A stretch of 35,345 nt of DNA from a virus (IMGVR_UViG_3300022752_000205:1-35345), one strand, 5' to 3'. Shown: positions 1 through 7,481, counted from the stretch's first letter. Numbers and translations: made by a program. The notes: generated by a model not told the origin, from the sequence alone.

Positions 1-15
1 TTGCAGAAACCTTAA
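1..15 (+). CDS. 3' end (variant allele) of the small gene upstream of the scaffold
   Basis: These bases read Leu-Gln-Lys-Pro-stop in the frame of the 85-aa gene that ends at 35240, where the equivalent codons read Ser-Gln-Lys-Ile-stop. The stop codons coincide (13-15 and 35238-35240) although 5 of the 15 bases differ. This is therefore the tail of a second allele of that gene, brought in by the assembly at the left end, and not a separate gene. Confidence 0.7.
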   Translation: MQKP

Positions 16-120
16 TTTAAGAAAATACTATGGCAGAAATACAATCAATGAATATGGCCGATGCGGCCAGTGCTATCTCGGCAATGTTAGCCCCCGAACA
101 GGGACAAGCAGAACTTGACG
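1..120. repeat. Left copy of the terminal overlap that closes the genome
   Basis: Bases 22-120 are identical to 35247-35345 (99 bases). Bases 1-21 align to 35226-35246 with six mismatches (positions 2, 3, 10, 11, 12, 21). Sharing up to the last base of the window is what an assembler produces from a circular or circularly permuted genome. The diverged first 21 bases mean the two ends come from slightly different strains. Confidence 0.9.
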
Positions 121-1010
121 AGACGCAGCCAGCCGAAGAGTCTGAAGAGGACTTAGAGGCAGCGGCTTCTGAGGAGGATGAGTCTGGTGTGGAAGACGCG
201 CCAGACGAAGAGACCCCAGAGGAACAGTCAGGAGAAGAGGAAGAGACCGAAGAGGGCGAACAGCCACAGACTTTCACTGTCAAAGTTGACGGCAAGGAAG
301 TTTCTGTCACGCTAGACGAACTCCAGAAGGGATACTCCAGAACTCAGGACTACACTCGGAAAACGCAGCAGATTGCCGAAGTGCGAAAGCAAGTCGAGCA
401 AGAGACTTATGCAGTCCGAGCCGAGCGTGAGCAATACGCTCAATTGTTGGGAGCATTGCAAGCCCAACTTCAGTCTTCAGAGCCTCAAGTCGATTTGGAA
501 CGTCTTTATCATGAAGACCCTATCGAGTGGGTGAGGCAAAAGGAAGTCATGCGGGAGAGACAAGAGAAACTAGGTGCTATTCAGTCCGAACAGCAACGAC
601 TTTCTCAAGTGTCCCAGTATGAACAGCAGCGCGCCATGGAAGCCCAACTTGCAAGCCAGCAAGAAGCTCTCTTGGCAGCCTTACCTGATTGGAAAGACCC
701 CAAGAAGGCAAAGGCCGAAAAGGCGCTGGTGATTGAGTCTGCGAAGGCAGCAGGCTTTACCGATGAAGACTTGAAGAGCGTTTACGACCACCGACTGGTT
801 TTACTGCTGCGCAAAGCGGCACTGTTTGACCAGATGGTAAGTAAGCGCCAAGGCATTAAGCCTGTGGTGAACAATGGCCCACGAACAGCCAAGCCTGGTG
901 CAGCTGGTCGGGTTTCGACAACAACTGAGAGTGTGCGAGCAAAGCAGCGTCTTGCAAAAACTGGTCGCATCGATGATGCGGCTTCTGCAATTGAACATTT
1001 ATTGAAATGA
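30..1010 (+). CDS. Capsid scaffolding protein
   Basis: This 326-aa protein probably guides procapsid assembly between portal and coat and is then lost. It sits in the usual order portal, small gene, scaffold, major capsid. Residues about 28-80 are extremely acidic (runs of Glu/Asp). About 82-110 is a short conserved beta/turn segment. About 110-220 is Gln/Glu/Arg-rich and predicted coiled coil. The C-terminus (about 300-326) is a basic helix, as in P22-type scaffolds where that end binds coat. The motif DAASAI appears near both termini (about 11-16 and again about 10 residues from the end). The start has no strong Shine-Dalgarno. The gene crosses the window junction: its first 91 bases recur at 35255-35345. 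Function is assigned from position and composition, not from a catalytic motif. Confidence 0.8.
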   Translation: MAEIQSMNMADAASAISAMLAPEQGQAELDETQPAEESEEDLEAAASEEDESGVEDAPDEETPEEQSGEEEETEEGEQPQTFTVKVDGKEVSVTLDELQKGYSRTQDYTRKTQQIAEVRKQVEQETYAVRAEREQYAQLLGALQAQLQSSEPQVDLERLYHEDPIEWVRQKEVMRERQEKLGAIQSEQQRLSQVSQYEQQRAMEAQLASQQEALLAALPDWKDPKKAKAEKALVIESAKAAGFTDEDLKSVYDHRLVLLLRKAALFDQMVSKRQGIKPVVNNGPRTAKPGAAGRVSTTTESVRAKQRLAKTGRIDDAASAIEHLLK

Positions 1011-1017
1011 GGAAATT

Positions 1018-2240
1018 ATGGCTATCGTAAGTAACACATTCTTGACTTACTCTGCAAAGGGTATTCGGGAAGATTTGAGCAATATCATTACAAATATTGC
1101 GCCTTAACTTGAGGGCCGTTGCAGAGTAATTTGCAATTGATACTAGGAGAATTGCTGGGAACCCCTAACGGATAGGCAGCCGAGGGCAATCAGCAGCCGA
1201 GCCTCGAAAGAGGAAGGTTCAACGACTAGATCGAAAGATCGTAGGACCAAGTGGTCCGAAGCACCTAGCCCCACGAAAGTGGGTGAAGATATAGTCTGAT
1301 CTGCATAGAAATATGCAGTCCCTAACGGGAGGTAAGGTCTAACGAGCCTTGCTCAACATAGATGGAAGAAACGCCTTATATGTCAAACATTGGCCGTGAA
1401 AACGTGTCCAACGCATTGTTTGAATATCAGACCGATACATTGGCCGCAGCTGCTGCCAATGCCCAGTTAGAGGGTGACGATGTCGCATCATTTGACTCTG
1501 TGACTGCTACTGTGCGTATGCAAAACTATGCGCAGATTTCACGCAAGACAATCATCTTGTCAGCCACTGAAGAAGTGGTCAACAAGGCAGGGCGTCGCAG
1601 TGAACTGGCCTACCAAATCGCGAAGCGTGGCGCGGAATTACGTCGCGACCAAGAATTCGTGATGTTGAATGGCGGTGTTGCTGTTGCTGGTGATTCGACC
1701 ACAGCTCGCGTGACTGCTTCTTTGGGCGCGTTTATTAAGACAAACACCGACAAAGGTTCTAGCGGTGCTGATCCATCTTACACAACGCTGCCAAACAGCG
1801 CCCGTACAGATGGCACAGTGCGCACATTCACTGAAACCATTCTCAAGAATGTGATTCAAAAAGTGTGGACACAAGGTGGTACACCTAAGATTTTGATGTG
1901 CGGTCCTGTTAACAAGCAGCGCGTGTCAGGTTTCTCTGGTATTGCCTCAAGCCGTTTCAACATTGATGGTGGTGCAAAACCTGCCACATTGGTCGGGGCC
2001 GTTGACATTTATGTCAGCGATTTCGGAAACGTGCAAGTTATTGCGAACAGATTCCAACGTGAGCGTGATGCATGGGTGATCGATCCTGATTACGCCAAAA
2101 TGACTGTGCTGCGCCCTTACCAGCAAGTCGAATTGGCCAAGACTGGCGATGCTGAAAAGCGTATGCTGATCGTGGAATGGGGTCACAAAGTATTGGCTGA
2201 AAATGCCCATGGTTTGGCCGCTGACTTGATCACTTCTTAA
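1018..2240 (+). CDS. Major capsid protein, interrupted by a group I intron: join(1018..1104,1365..2240)
   Basis: Exon 1 (1018-1104) encodes 29 residues starting MAIVSNTFLTYSAKGIRED, the N-terminal signature of SU10-type coat proteins. It meets an in-frame TAA at 1105. Exon 2 (1365-2240) resumes with EETPYMSNIGRENV and runs to the stop. Joining after CCT (1104) and before GAA (1365) gives ...NIAPEETPYMSNIG..., which matches the family pattern N-I-S-P-x-E-T-P-F-M-S-N in sequence and length. The spliced product is 320 aa and forms the icosahedral shell. A conventional gene call would start at the ATG at 1362, which lies inside the intron, and would lose the N-arm. The start at 1018 has GGAAATT just upstream, following the scaffold stop by 7 bases. 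A strong terminator follows at 2254. Confidence 0.9.
1105..1364 (+). ncRNA. Self-splicing group I intron (ORF-less, about 260 nt) in the capsid gene
   Basis: The catalytic core is recognisable by eye. P7 is GACTA (1224-1228) with TAGTC (1292-1296), in the typical contexts TTCAACGACTAGA and AAGATATAGTCT. P3 is CTAGG (1143-1147) with CCTAG (1264-1268). P4 is GCTG (1154-1157) with CAGC (1191-1194). Hairpins: P2 1119-1136, P6 1202-1213 (GAAA loop), two between P7 and P3' at 1229-1240 and 1244-1257, P8 1270-1283 (GAAA loop), P9-like 1301-1318, 1319-1330 and 1334-1350. P1 pairs exon GCCT (1101-1104) with GGGC (1113-1116), giving the required U-G at the 5' splice site. The last base G1364 serves as omega-G. 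CTT (1108-1110) can pair with AAG (1366-1368) as P10. The two extra hairpins between P7 and P3' suggest subgroup IA. No homing endonuclease is present. G1361 is an alternative omega-G but would add one Met. Confidence 0.93.
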
Positions 2241-2253
2241 TCGAAGCAAACTG

Positions 2254-2283
2254 AAAGGGCCAGGGAAACTTGGCCCTTTTTTT
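2254..2283 (+). terminator. Rho-independent terminator after the capsid gene
   Basis: A perfect 9-bp stem, AAAGGGCCA (2254-2262) with TGGCCCTTT (2271-2279), has an 8-base loop and seven T (2277-2283). It lies 14 bases after the capsid stop and only 3 bases before the next start codon. It probably caps or attenuates coat transcription and lowers expression of the downstream head genes. Confidence 0.9.
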
Positions 2284-2286
2284 AAC

Positions 2287-2604
2287 ATGATTCATAAAAG
2301 ACTATTTAGCGAAAACAAAGATCAAGGCATCAAACGCATTTGGCATGAGAATGCTGAAACTGGCGATGTGACCATTGAGACCCAACAAGATGTCACAGCG
2401 GTGATTGAGGCCAACAAGGCCATCTATAACGCTGTGGATGAGAAAGCCAACTGGACTGGTGAATGGCACTTGGTGGCATCCATCCCCGAATCCCTTTATT
2501 ACAAGATGAAGGCCGAGGGCAAGATCGATGACCAGGAATATATGAAGCGCTGGCTCAACGACTCCGACAACCAATTTTTTAGAACTAGACCTGGGAAAGT
2601 ATGA
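2287..2604 (+). CDS. Conserved small head-module protein, function unknown
   Basis: This is a 105-aa soluble protein rich in charged and aromatic residues. The C-terminal half carries a patterned segment (EWHLVASIP, then YYKMKAEGKI and KRWLNDSDNQFFRTRPGKV) that I recall from proteins directly downstream of coat genes in other short-tailed phages. No catalytic motif or membrane segment is visible. The start lies 3 bases after the terminator T-run and has no Shine-Dalgarno, so translation is likely weak or depends on read-through RNA. The gene overlaps the next by ATGA (2601-2604). A head-completion or capsid-associated role is inferred from position only. Confidence 0.6.
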   Translation: MIHKRLFSENKDQGIKRIWHENAETGDVTIETQQDVTAVIEANKAIYNAVDEKANWTGEWHLVASIPESLYYKMKAEGKIDDQEYMKRWLNDSDNQFFRTRPGKV

Positions 2605-3260
2605 ACTACATTGCAGTCTGCACCCCTGCCCGTGATCAGGTCCACACAAATTACACATATTGCATGGTCAATATGGTGGCTTATCACACACTCAACACCG
2701 AAGACGCTATCAGCCTGAAATTGATGCAAGGCACGATTATCCAAAACCAAAGGGCTGACCTTTGCTTGGATGCCATGGCCGAAGGCTGCACCCATATCCT
2801 TTTCATTGACTCGGACATGACATTTCCACAAGACATGGTCCAGCGGCTGCTGAAGCACGACAAAGAGATTGTGGCTGCCAACTGTGCCAGGCGCAGAATG
2901 CCAACTGGTCCAACTGCCCAGAACTATGACGCTGAAGGAAAGCGCCAGGCGGTCTACACCATGCCAGAATCCACTGGATTGGAAGAGGTGGGAAGCATTG
3001 GAACGGGCATAATGCTGATCAAGCGCGAGGTGTTTGAGGGCATGAGCGAGCCATGGTTTGATATGCCATGGCAGACCACACGGGGCTACATGGGTGAGGA
3101 TGTGTTCTTTTGTAAGAAAGCTCAAGAGCTTGGCTACAAAGTCTACATCGACCATGACGTTTCAAAAGAAATTGGCCACATTGGCACATTTGAATTTCGC
3201 CACGAACACACTTGGATTGTGAAAGAAGAGATGGAAAAAGAGGCGAAAAATGGCACTTAG
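2601..3260 (+). CDS. GT-A fold (GT2-like) glycosyltransferase
   Basis: This 219-aa protein probably transfers a sugar from a nucleotide-sugar donor. The N-terminal strand MNYIAVCTPARD is a typical GT-A opening. ILFIDSDMTFP (about 67-76) contains the DxD-type metal-binding motif (D70, D72). GSIGTGIMLIKREVF (131-145) is the acceptor-side motif, GED (165-167) matches the catalytic acidic residue, and a late HIG (193-195) gives a possible metal-binding His. It starts by ATGA overlap with the preceding gene and sits between capsid and adaptor genes, so a virion protein is a possible acceptor. The acceptor cannot be read from sequence; DNA or host surface glycans are alternatives. Confidence 0.8.
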   Translation: MNYIAVCTPARDQVHTNYTYCMVNMVAYHTLNTEDAISLKLMQGTIIQNQRADLCLDAMAEGCTHILFIDSDMTFPQDMVQRLLKHDKEIVAANCARRRMPTGPTAQNYDAEGKRQAVYTMPESTGLEEVGSIGTGIMLIKREVFEGMSEPWFDMPWQTTRGYMGEDVFFCKKAQELGYKVYIDHDVSKEIGHIGTFEFRHEHTWIVKEEMEKEAKNGT

Positions 3261-3873
3261 CACTTACGCAGAATTAAAGACATCCATTGGTGACTGGCTT
3301 AATCGGTCGGACCTTACTTCTGTCATTCCTGACTTTATCTCTCTGGCCGAGGCTCAAATTGAGAGAACACTGCGCACCAGGCAGATGCTGACCAGGTCAA
3401 ATTTGACAGTGGATGGAGAATTTGAGTCAACGCCTAACGACTTTTTGGAAGTCAAAGCATTTAAATTAACCAGCACAAATCCAGACACGCCTTTGTCTTT
3501 TATGACAATGGATGCCTTGGATCAGGAATCGACAAAATTTACGGCCAGTGGAAGGCCAAAGTTTTTTGGTGTGGTTGGTACTCAATTCAGATTTGTGCCA
3601 ACGCCAGATGCCAGCTACACGGCAGAAATTGTGTACTTTGCAAACCTTAACAAACTGTCTGTAAGTGTTGCAACCAATTTTATTTTGACATCGAGTCCTG
3701 ACATTTATCTGTATGGATCACTTCTCCAGGCTGCGCCATATCTGCAAGATGATGCGAGAATTCAAGTGTGGGCGACTCTTTATGAACGCGCATTAAATGA
3801 CTTGCAAGTGGCCGATGACCGAGGCTCGACCTCCGGAGGCAATTTGTTGACTCGCGCAAAAACTTTTGGTTAA
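3250..3873 (+). CDS. Head-tail adaptor (connector) protein, SU10-adaptor type
   Basis: This 207-aa protein is expected to form a ring below the portal. The N-terminus (TYAELKTSIGDWLNRSDL...IPDFISLAEAQIERTLR) is the helical segment typical of adaptor proteins in SU10-like and other short-tailed phages. A beta-rich middle (F-x-STPNDFLEVKAF, about 55-68) and a C-terminal helical part with YLYGSLLQAAPYL follow. It overlaps the glycosyltransferase by 11 bases. The start is supported by GAGG 6 bases upstream. The stop TAA runs directly into the next gene's Shine-Dalgarno with a 9-base spacer. Confidence 0.75.
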   Translation: MALSTYAELKTSIGDWLNRSDLTSVIPDFISLAEAQIERTLRTRQMLTRSNLTVDGEFESTPNDFLEVKAFKLTSTNPDTPLSFMTMDALDQESTKFTASGRPKFFGVVGTQFRFVPTPDASYTAEIVYFANLNKLSVSVATNFILTSSPDIYLYGSLLQAAPYLQDDARIQVWATLYERALNDLQVADDRGSTSGGNLLTRAKTFG

Positions 3874-3882
3874 GGACTAAAA

Positions 3883-4938
3883 ATGGCAGATACCACAACC
3901 ACAAACCTATTGCTGACCAAGCCAGAGGTTGGGGCTTCAACTGACACATGGGGCAGCAAAGTCAATGCTGACCTCGATTTAATTGATGCATTGTTTGATG
4001 CTGGCCCACTGTTAAAAGTGACAAAAGGCGGCACTGGTGTCGGCACAAGCACAGGCTCTGGCAACAATGTGTTGTCCACTAGCCCCACACTTGTCACGCC
4101 AGTTTTAGGCACTCCAACATCAGTAACACTGACCAATGCCACAGGCTTGCCAATTTCAACTGGCGTGAGTGGTTTGGGTGCTGGCATAGCCACTTTCTTG
4201 GCCACTCCATCATCTGCCAATTTGGCTTCTGCTGTAACAGATGAAACAGGCACTGGTAATTTGGTATTTACAAATTCACCCACTTTGGTGACTCCAGCCC
4301 TTGGAACACCATCTGCTGCTGTACTGACCAATGCCACCGGACTGCCTTTAACCACTGGGGTGACTGGTATTTTGCCGATAGCGAATGGCGGCACGGGAGC
4401 GTCAACGGGTCTGCCTTTAGCTACTGGCGTGACTGGGACATTGGCAGTGGCCAATGGCGGCACTGGCCAGACAAGCTACACCAATGGCCAGCTGCTGATT
4501 GGTAACAGCACTGGTAACACTTTGACTAAGGCATCTTTGACAGCTGGGTCTGGCGTGACCATTACACCAGGCGCTGGGTCTATTGAAATTGCATTCACTG
4601 GACCAGGCTCTGGCTCAGTGACAAGTGTGGGTGTATCAGGCGGCACAACTGGACTGACTACAAGCGGTGGCCCGATCACCTCCTCTGGCACAATTACCCT
4701 GGCAGGCACACTAGCCCCAACCAATGGCGGTACTGGCATAACCACAACAACCCCGTACAGCGTTGTGTTCTCAGGCACTACAGCCACTGGAAACTTTCAA
4801 GCCGCGGCTGGACCTGGCACGGCAACACACGTTTTAACAAGTAATGGTGCTGGTGCATTACCAACTTTTCAAGCACTACCAGCAAGTGGTGTCACAACAG
4901 GTAAAGCTATTGCCTTGGCAATGCTCTTTGGTTTTTAA
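3883..4938 (+). CDS. Repeat-rich tail fibre / appendage protein
   Basis: This 351-aa protein is low in charge and made almost entirely of Gly, Thr, Ser, Ala and Val. The N-terminal segment ([20 protein letters not shown]...[13 protein letters not shown], to about residue 40) is a widespread virion-attachment module of phage fibres. The body has imperfect repeats built on [19 protein letters not shown] and ANGGTG, likely a beta-helical or collagen-like rod. The last residues ([12 protein letters not shown]) match the usual end of such fibres. It starts 9 bases after the previous stop with TAAGGA as Shine-Dalgarno. Role: trimeric fibre or spike-like appendage; no enzymatic domain is seen. Confidence 0.8.
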   Translation: MADTTTTNLLLTKPEVGASTDTWGSKVNADLDLIDALFDAGPLLKVTKGGTGVGTSTGSGNNVLSTSPTLVTPVLGTPTSVTLTNATGLPISTGVSGLGAGIATFLATPSSANLASAVTDETGTGNLVFTNSPTLVTPALGTPSAAVLTNATGLPLTTGVTGILPIANGGTGASTGLPLATGVTGTLAVANGGTGQTSYTNGQLLIGNSTGNTLTKASLTAGSGVTITPGAGSIEIAFTGPGSGSVTSVGVSGGTTGLTTSGGPITSSGTITLAGTLAPTNGGTGITTTTPYSVVFSGTTATGNFQAAAGPGTATHVLTSNGAGALPTFQALPASGVTTGKAIALAMLFGF

Positions 4939-4947
4939 GGAAATATT

Positions 4948-5319
4948 ATGGCAAATCCTAATATCGTAAACGTCACAAGTATTATCGGTAATACCTTATC
5001 GGTTGCTGTGGGTACAAGTGCAACTCAACTTGCATCAAACGCTGCATCAAGCAATAAAGTATTCAAGATTAATTCAATCTTGATTGCCAACATTGATGGC
5101 ACAGTAGCGACTGACATCACAGTCAATATTTATTCTGCTGCTTCTTTAGGTGGAACGGCAACAGCAATTGCGTCAACCATCTCTGTTCCAGCAGATGCTT
5201 CATTGATTATTAGTGATAAAACTACTGCATTTTATTTGCTAGAGAATCAATCAATTGGTGCGATTGCTAGTGCGTCTGGCGACTTGGTTGCCACGATTAG
5301 CTTTGAAGAAATCACATAA
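4948..5319 (+). CDS. Small beta-rich virion-associated protein, function unknown
   Basis: This 123-aa protein is rich in Ala, Ser, Ile, Val and Thr with alternating hydrophobic residues, suggesting a single beta-sandwich. No Cys, membrane segment or motif is present. It lies between the fibre and the propeller protein, with exact 9-base stop-to-start spacers on both sides (TAAGGAAATATT-ATG before, TAAGGATTCACA-ATG after). That makes it part of the receptor-contact module. A fibre tip, adaptor or capsid decoration role is possible. The DNA from here through about 7050 looks more A/T-rich than neighbouring virion genes. Confidence 0.6.
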   Translation: MANPNIVNVTSIIGNTLSVAVGTSATQLASNAASSNKVFKINSILIANIDGTVATDITVNIYSAASLGGTATAIASTISVPADASLIISDKTTAFYLLENQSIGAIASASGDLVATISFEEIT

Positions 5320-5328
5320 GGATTCACA

Positions 5329-6666
5329 ATGTCCATTCGTTATATAGGCGGTGTAATTTCCGCTACTGCACCTACAGTTTCTTCTAGTGCAGCTAGTGGA
5401 GTGTGGACACTTGACCAAGCCGTACAGTATATAAAAGCAGGCACATGGCCTATATTCAATCCCAATTGGATTGGCTTTCTTAATGATGCTTCTGACACAG
5501 ACAATGCAAACTCAGTAGCAGTAGATTCTGCTAAAAATTTCTATATATGCGGAGTCTCAAGAATAAGCTCTGTAGCTGCTTTCCAGATTGCTAAATACAA
5601 TATTGCTGGCGTAATCCAATGGCAAAGAACTTTGAGTAGTGGTTCTGGTGATACTGGTAATGGAGTATCTGTAGATTCTGCTGGTAATGTTTATGTTTGT
5701 GGTGTTTCAAATGGTAATTATCAAGTAGCTAAATACAACACAAGTGGAACAATTCAATGGCAAAAGAATTTTACAGGGACTGCAAACTCAGTTGCTGTAG
5801 ATTCTTCTGGCAATGTTCATGTTTTGGGAGTACCTAATGTTAGTGACTTTCAAATAATTAAATACGACACAGATGGTACAGTTTTATGGCAAAGAAAGTT
5901 AGCTGGTAATGCTGATGTTGGAAATGGAATAGCAGTAGATTCGTCTGGCAATGTCTTTGTTTGCGGATATTCAAATAACTCTGGCACATACGATATGCAA
6001 TTAGCAAAGTATGACAGTAGTGGAACAATCCAATGGCAAAGGTATTTGGGTGGTAGTGGTAGTAACTATGCGTTTGGAGTAGCAACAGATTCATCTGGCA
6101 ATGTTTTTATGTGCGGACAGCTTGATAGTTACCCAAACGATGACTTTAATATTGCCAAGTATGACTCTAGTGGAACAATTCAATGGCAAAGAAGATTGGG
6201 TGGCGGTGCGGCATCTGATGTTGGTTATTCAGTAGCAGTAGATTCTTCTGGTAATCCTTATTTCTTTGGTGTTTCAAGTAAGTCTGGAACATCCGATTTC
6301 CAAATTGCAAAGTACAACACCAGCGGGACAATCCAATGGCAAAGAAGGTTGGGTAGTAGCGGCACTGACATTGGCAGGTCAATAGCAACAGATACGTCTA
6401 ATAATATCTATATTGGTGGATATTCGGGTATTAGTGGAACAAACGCTTTTATGTTTGCCAAATTGCCTAACGATGGTTCTTTGACAGGAACTTATACAGT
6501 TGGTGGAAATTCATTAACTTACGCTGCTTCTTCATTGGCAGATGCTTCTTCTTCAATGACAGATGCGGCATCTTCATTGACATCATCAACGTCTACAGTA
6601 TCACCCGCAACTTCTGGATTAACTTCTGCAACGTCTTCATTAACTTCATCGGTAACAACAATATGA
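5329..6666 (+). CDS. Seven-repeat beta-propeller (SBBP-type) tail/receptor-binding protein
   Basis: In this 445-aa protein the N-terminal 45 residues (MSIRYIGGVISA..., WTLDQAVQYIKAGTWP) resemble a virion anchor. Seven repeats of about 40-50 residues follow (about 61-390). Each has the form (N/Y)(S/G)(V/I)A(V/T)DSSGN-(V/I)(Y/F)(V/I)CG, then F-Q-(I/L)AKY(N/D), then GTIQWQR-L, the pattern of bacterial SBBP/beta-propeller repeats. The preceding NPNWIGFL could complete the last blade. A Ser/Ala/Thr tail (about 395-445) with SSLTSS-like repeats ends the protein. Near-identical DNA segments encoding GTIQWQ recur at about 5743, 6018, 6168 and 6321, suggesting blade duplication. Its place between fibre and tail-assembly genes suggests receptor binding. 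Confidence 0.75.
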   Translation: MSIRYIGGVISATAPTVSSSAASGVWTLDQAVQYIKAGTWPIFNPNWIGFLNDASDTDNANSVAVDSAKNFYICGVSRISSVAAFQIAKYNIAGVIQWQRTLSSGSGDTGNGVSVDSAGNVYVCGVSNGNYQVAKYNTSGTIQWQKNFTGTANSVAVDSSGNVHVLGVPNVSDFQIIKYDTDGTVLWQRKLAGNADVGNGIAVDSSGNVFVCGYSNNSGTYDMQLAKYDSSGTIQWQRYLGGSGSNYAFGVATDSSGNVFMCGQLDSYPNDDFNIAKYDSSGTIQWQRRLGGGAASDVGYSVAVDSSGNPYFFGVSSKSGTSDFQIAKYNTSGTIQWQRRLGSSGTDIGRSIATDTSNNIYIGGYSGISGTNAFMFAKLPNDGSLTGTYTVGGNSLTYAASSLADASSSMTDAASSLTSSTSTVSPATSGLTSATSSLTSSVTTI

Positions 6667-7052
6667 CCACATACATCAAACTTTCAACTTCTGAATATCC
6701 AAGACACATTGGTGATATACAGCTTGACTCTGCTGGTATGGCTGATTACGCAGAAGTGCAATGGGTTGACAAACCTACAATCAATGCCCAACGTGAACGT
6801 GCCTATGTTGGTGCGCCAGTTCAATCCAATGGTCAATGGTTAACAAATTGGGTTATCACTCAAATACCAGACTCTGAGGAAGCCGTAAAAGTTCGTGAGC
6901 AACGCAATCAAAAGTTGAAAGACTCTGATTGGACACAACTAGCTGATTCGCCAATGGATAAAACTGCTTGGGCAACATATCGTCAATCATTGCGTGATGT
7001 AACTGCACAATCTGGATTCCCTTGGACAATCACATGGCCTGATGCACCATGA
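6663..7052 (+). CDS. Tail-assembly-chaperone-like protein (Phage_tail_APC type)
   Basis: In this 129-aa protein the C-terminal half carries the recognisable pattern REQRNQKLKDSDWTQLADSP, then W-x-x-YRQSLRDVTAQ and GFPWTITWPDAP. That pattern is shared with small proteins found after tail-fibre genes and annotated as tail assembly chaperones. The N-terminal half is beta-rich and could bind the fibre. The start overlaps the propeller gene's stop (ATGA, 6663-6666), so it is probably the partner or assembly factor of that protein. Confidence 0.65.
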   Translation: MTTYIKLSTSEYPRHIGDIQLDSAGMADYAEVQWVDKPTINAQRERAYVGAPVQSNGQWLTNWVITQIPDSEEAVKVREQRNQKLKDSDWTQLADSPMDKTAWATYRQSLRDVTAQSGFPWTITWPDAP

Positions 7053-7276
7053 CGCAAGAAGTCACCCACGAACAAATCTACGAAAGACTGCTTGCAGTTG
7101 AAACTAAGGTAGATACCATCGACAAGAACACACGAGGTCTTGTAGAGGCTATAAACGCTTTAGATGGGGCTTTTAAAGTGCTTGGATGGATAGCCTCTGC
7201 TGCCAAGCCTATTCTGTGGGTGGGTGGGTTGGTCATGGCTGCTGGCGCTGTCTGGCAGACTTGGATTAAAAAATGA
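7049..7276 (+). CDS. XhlA-like small membrane protein with a coiled-coil head
   Basis: In this 75-aa protein residues 1-40 (THEQIYERLLAVETKVDTIDKNTRGLVEAI) form an amphipathic, probably coiled-coil helix. Residues about 52-70 (PILWVGGLVMAAGAVW) are a single membrane helix ending in Lys-Lys. This matches the layout of XhlA-type phage lysis accessory proteins. It starts in an ATGA overlap with the preceding gene and opens a chain of seven coupled reading frames leading to the endolysin. Candidate role: holin accessory or a second holin. Confidence 0.6.
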   Translation: MTQEVTHEQIYERLLAVETKVDTIDKNTRGLVEAINALDGAFKVLGWIASAAKPILWVGGLVMAAGAVWQTWIKK

Positions 7277-7365
7277 AAGACTGGGCCGTGGCAATCATTG
7301 CTGCGGTTTGCATCACTGCATTTGTAATTTGGTGCAGTTTTGTCATTGTTTTGATGTGGCCATGA
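7273..7365 (+). CDS. 30-aa single-span membrane microprotein
   Basis: The reading frame starts at ATG 7273 inside the stop of the previous gene (ATGA) and encodes MKDWAVAIIAAVCITAF followed by a further hydrophobic stretch ending MWP. It is nearly all one membrane helix. Its stop again overlaps the next start (ATGA, 7362-7365). Overlaps at both ends make it a credible gene despite its size. A lysis-regulatory (holin or antiholin) peptide is inferred from location. Confidence 0.55.
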   Translation: MKDWAVAIIAAVCITAFVIWCSFVIVLMWP

Positions 7366-7481
7366 TCTATGCTCTGGTCCTATTAGCAGCAACCACAGAA
7401 TATCGATGCACCAGGTGGACATGGACTGGTGATGTCTACAATCGGAAGGTTGTTTGTCTCAAGTGGGAGAAGAGAAAATGA
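7362..7481 (+). CDS. 39-aa conserved small protein, function unknown
   Basis: This encodes MIYALVLLAATTEYRCTRWTWT-style residues followed by a basic C-terminus ending WEKRK. Two Cys and several Trp/Tyr suggest a compact fold. The start overlaps the preceding stop (ATGA) and the stop (7479-7481) overlaps the next start (7478). I recall similar short peptides from other aquatic phage genomes, but no function is known to me. Confidence 0.55.
   Translation: MIYALVLLAATTEYRCTRWTWTGDVYNRKVVCLKWEKRK

Noticed and set aside
1-120. A true direct terminal repeat of about 100 bases
   Set aside because: Both copies sit inside a continuous gene order (small gene then scaffold), and the diverged sequence beyond the repeat still encodes the end of the upstream gene. 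Circular closure explains it better, though read data would be needed to exclude a repeat.
1362-2240. ATG at 1362 as the natural start of the capsid gene
   Set aside because: It lacks a Shine-Dalgarno, would omit the conserved N-arm found at 1018-1104, and lies in the last three bases of a recognisable group I intron.
3870-4787. Long minus-strand frames opposite the fibre gene
   Set aside because: They are shadows of the Thr/Gly/Val-rich coding repeats; no start signal or recognisable protein is present.
3883-4938. Repeated units resembling a CRISPR or tandem-repeat locus
   Set aside because: The repeats are in-frame codon repeats of a fibre protein ([14 protein letters not shown]) with no regular spacer structure.
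5600-6400. Regularly spaced near-identical DNA segments as a repeat array
   Set aside because: They encode the GTIQWQ strand of each propeller blade and stay in one open frame.
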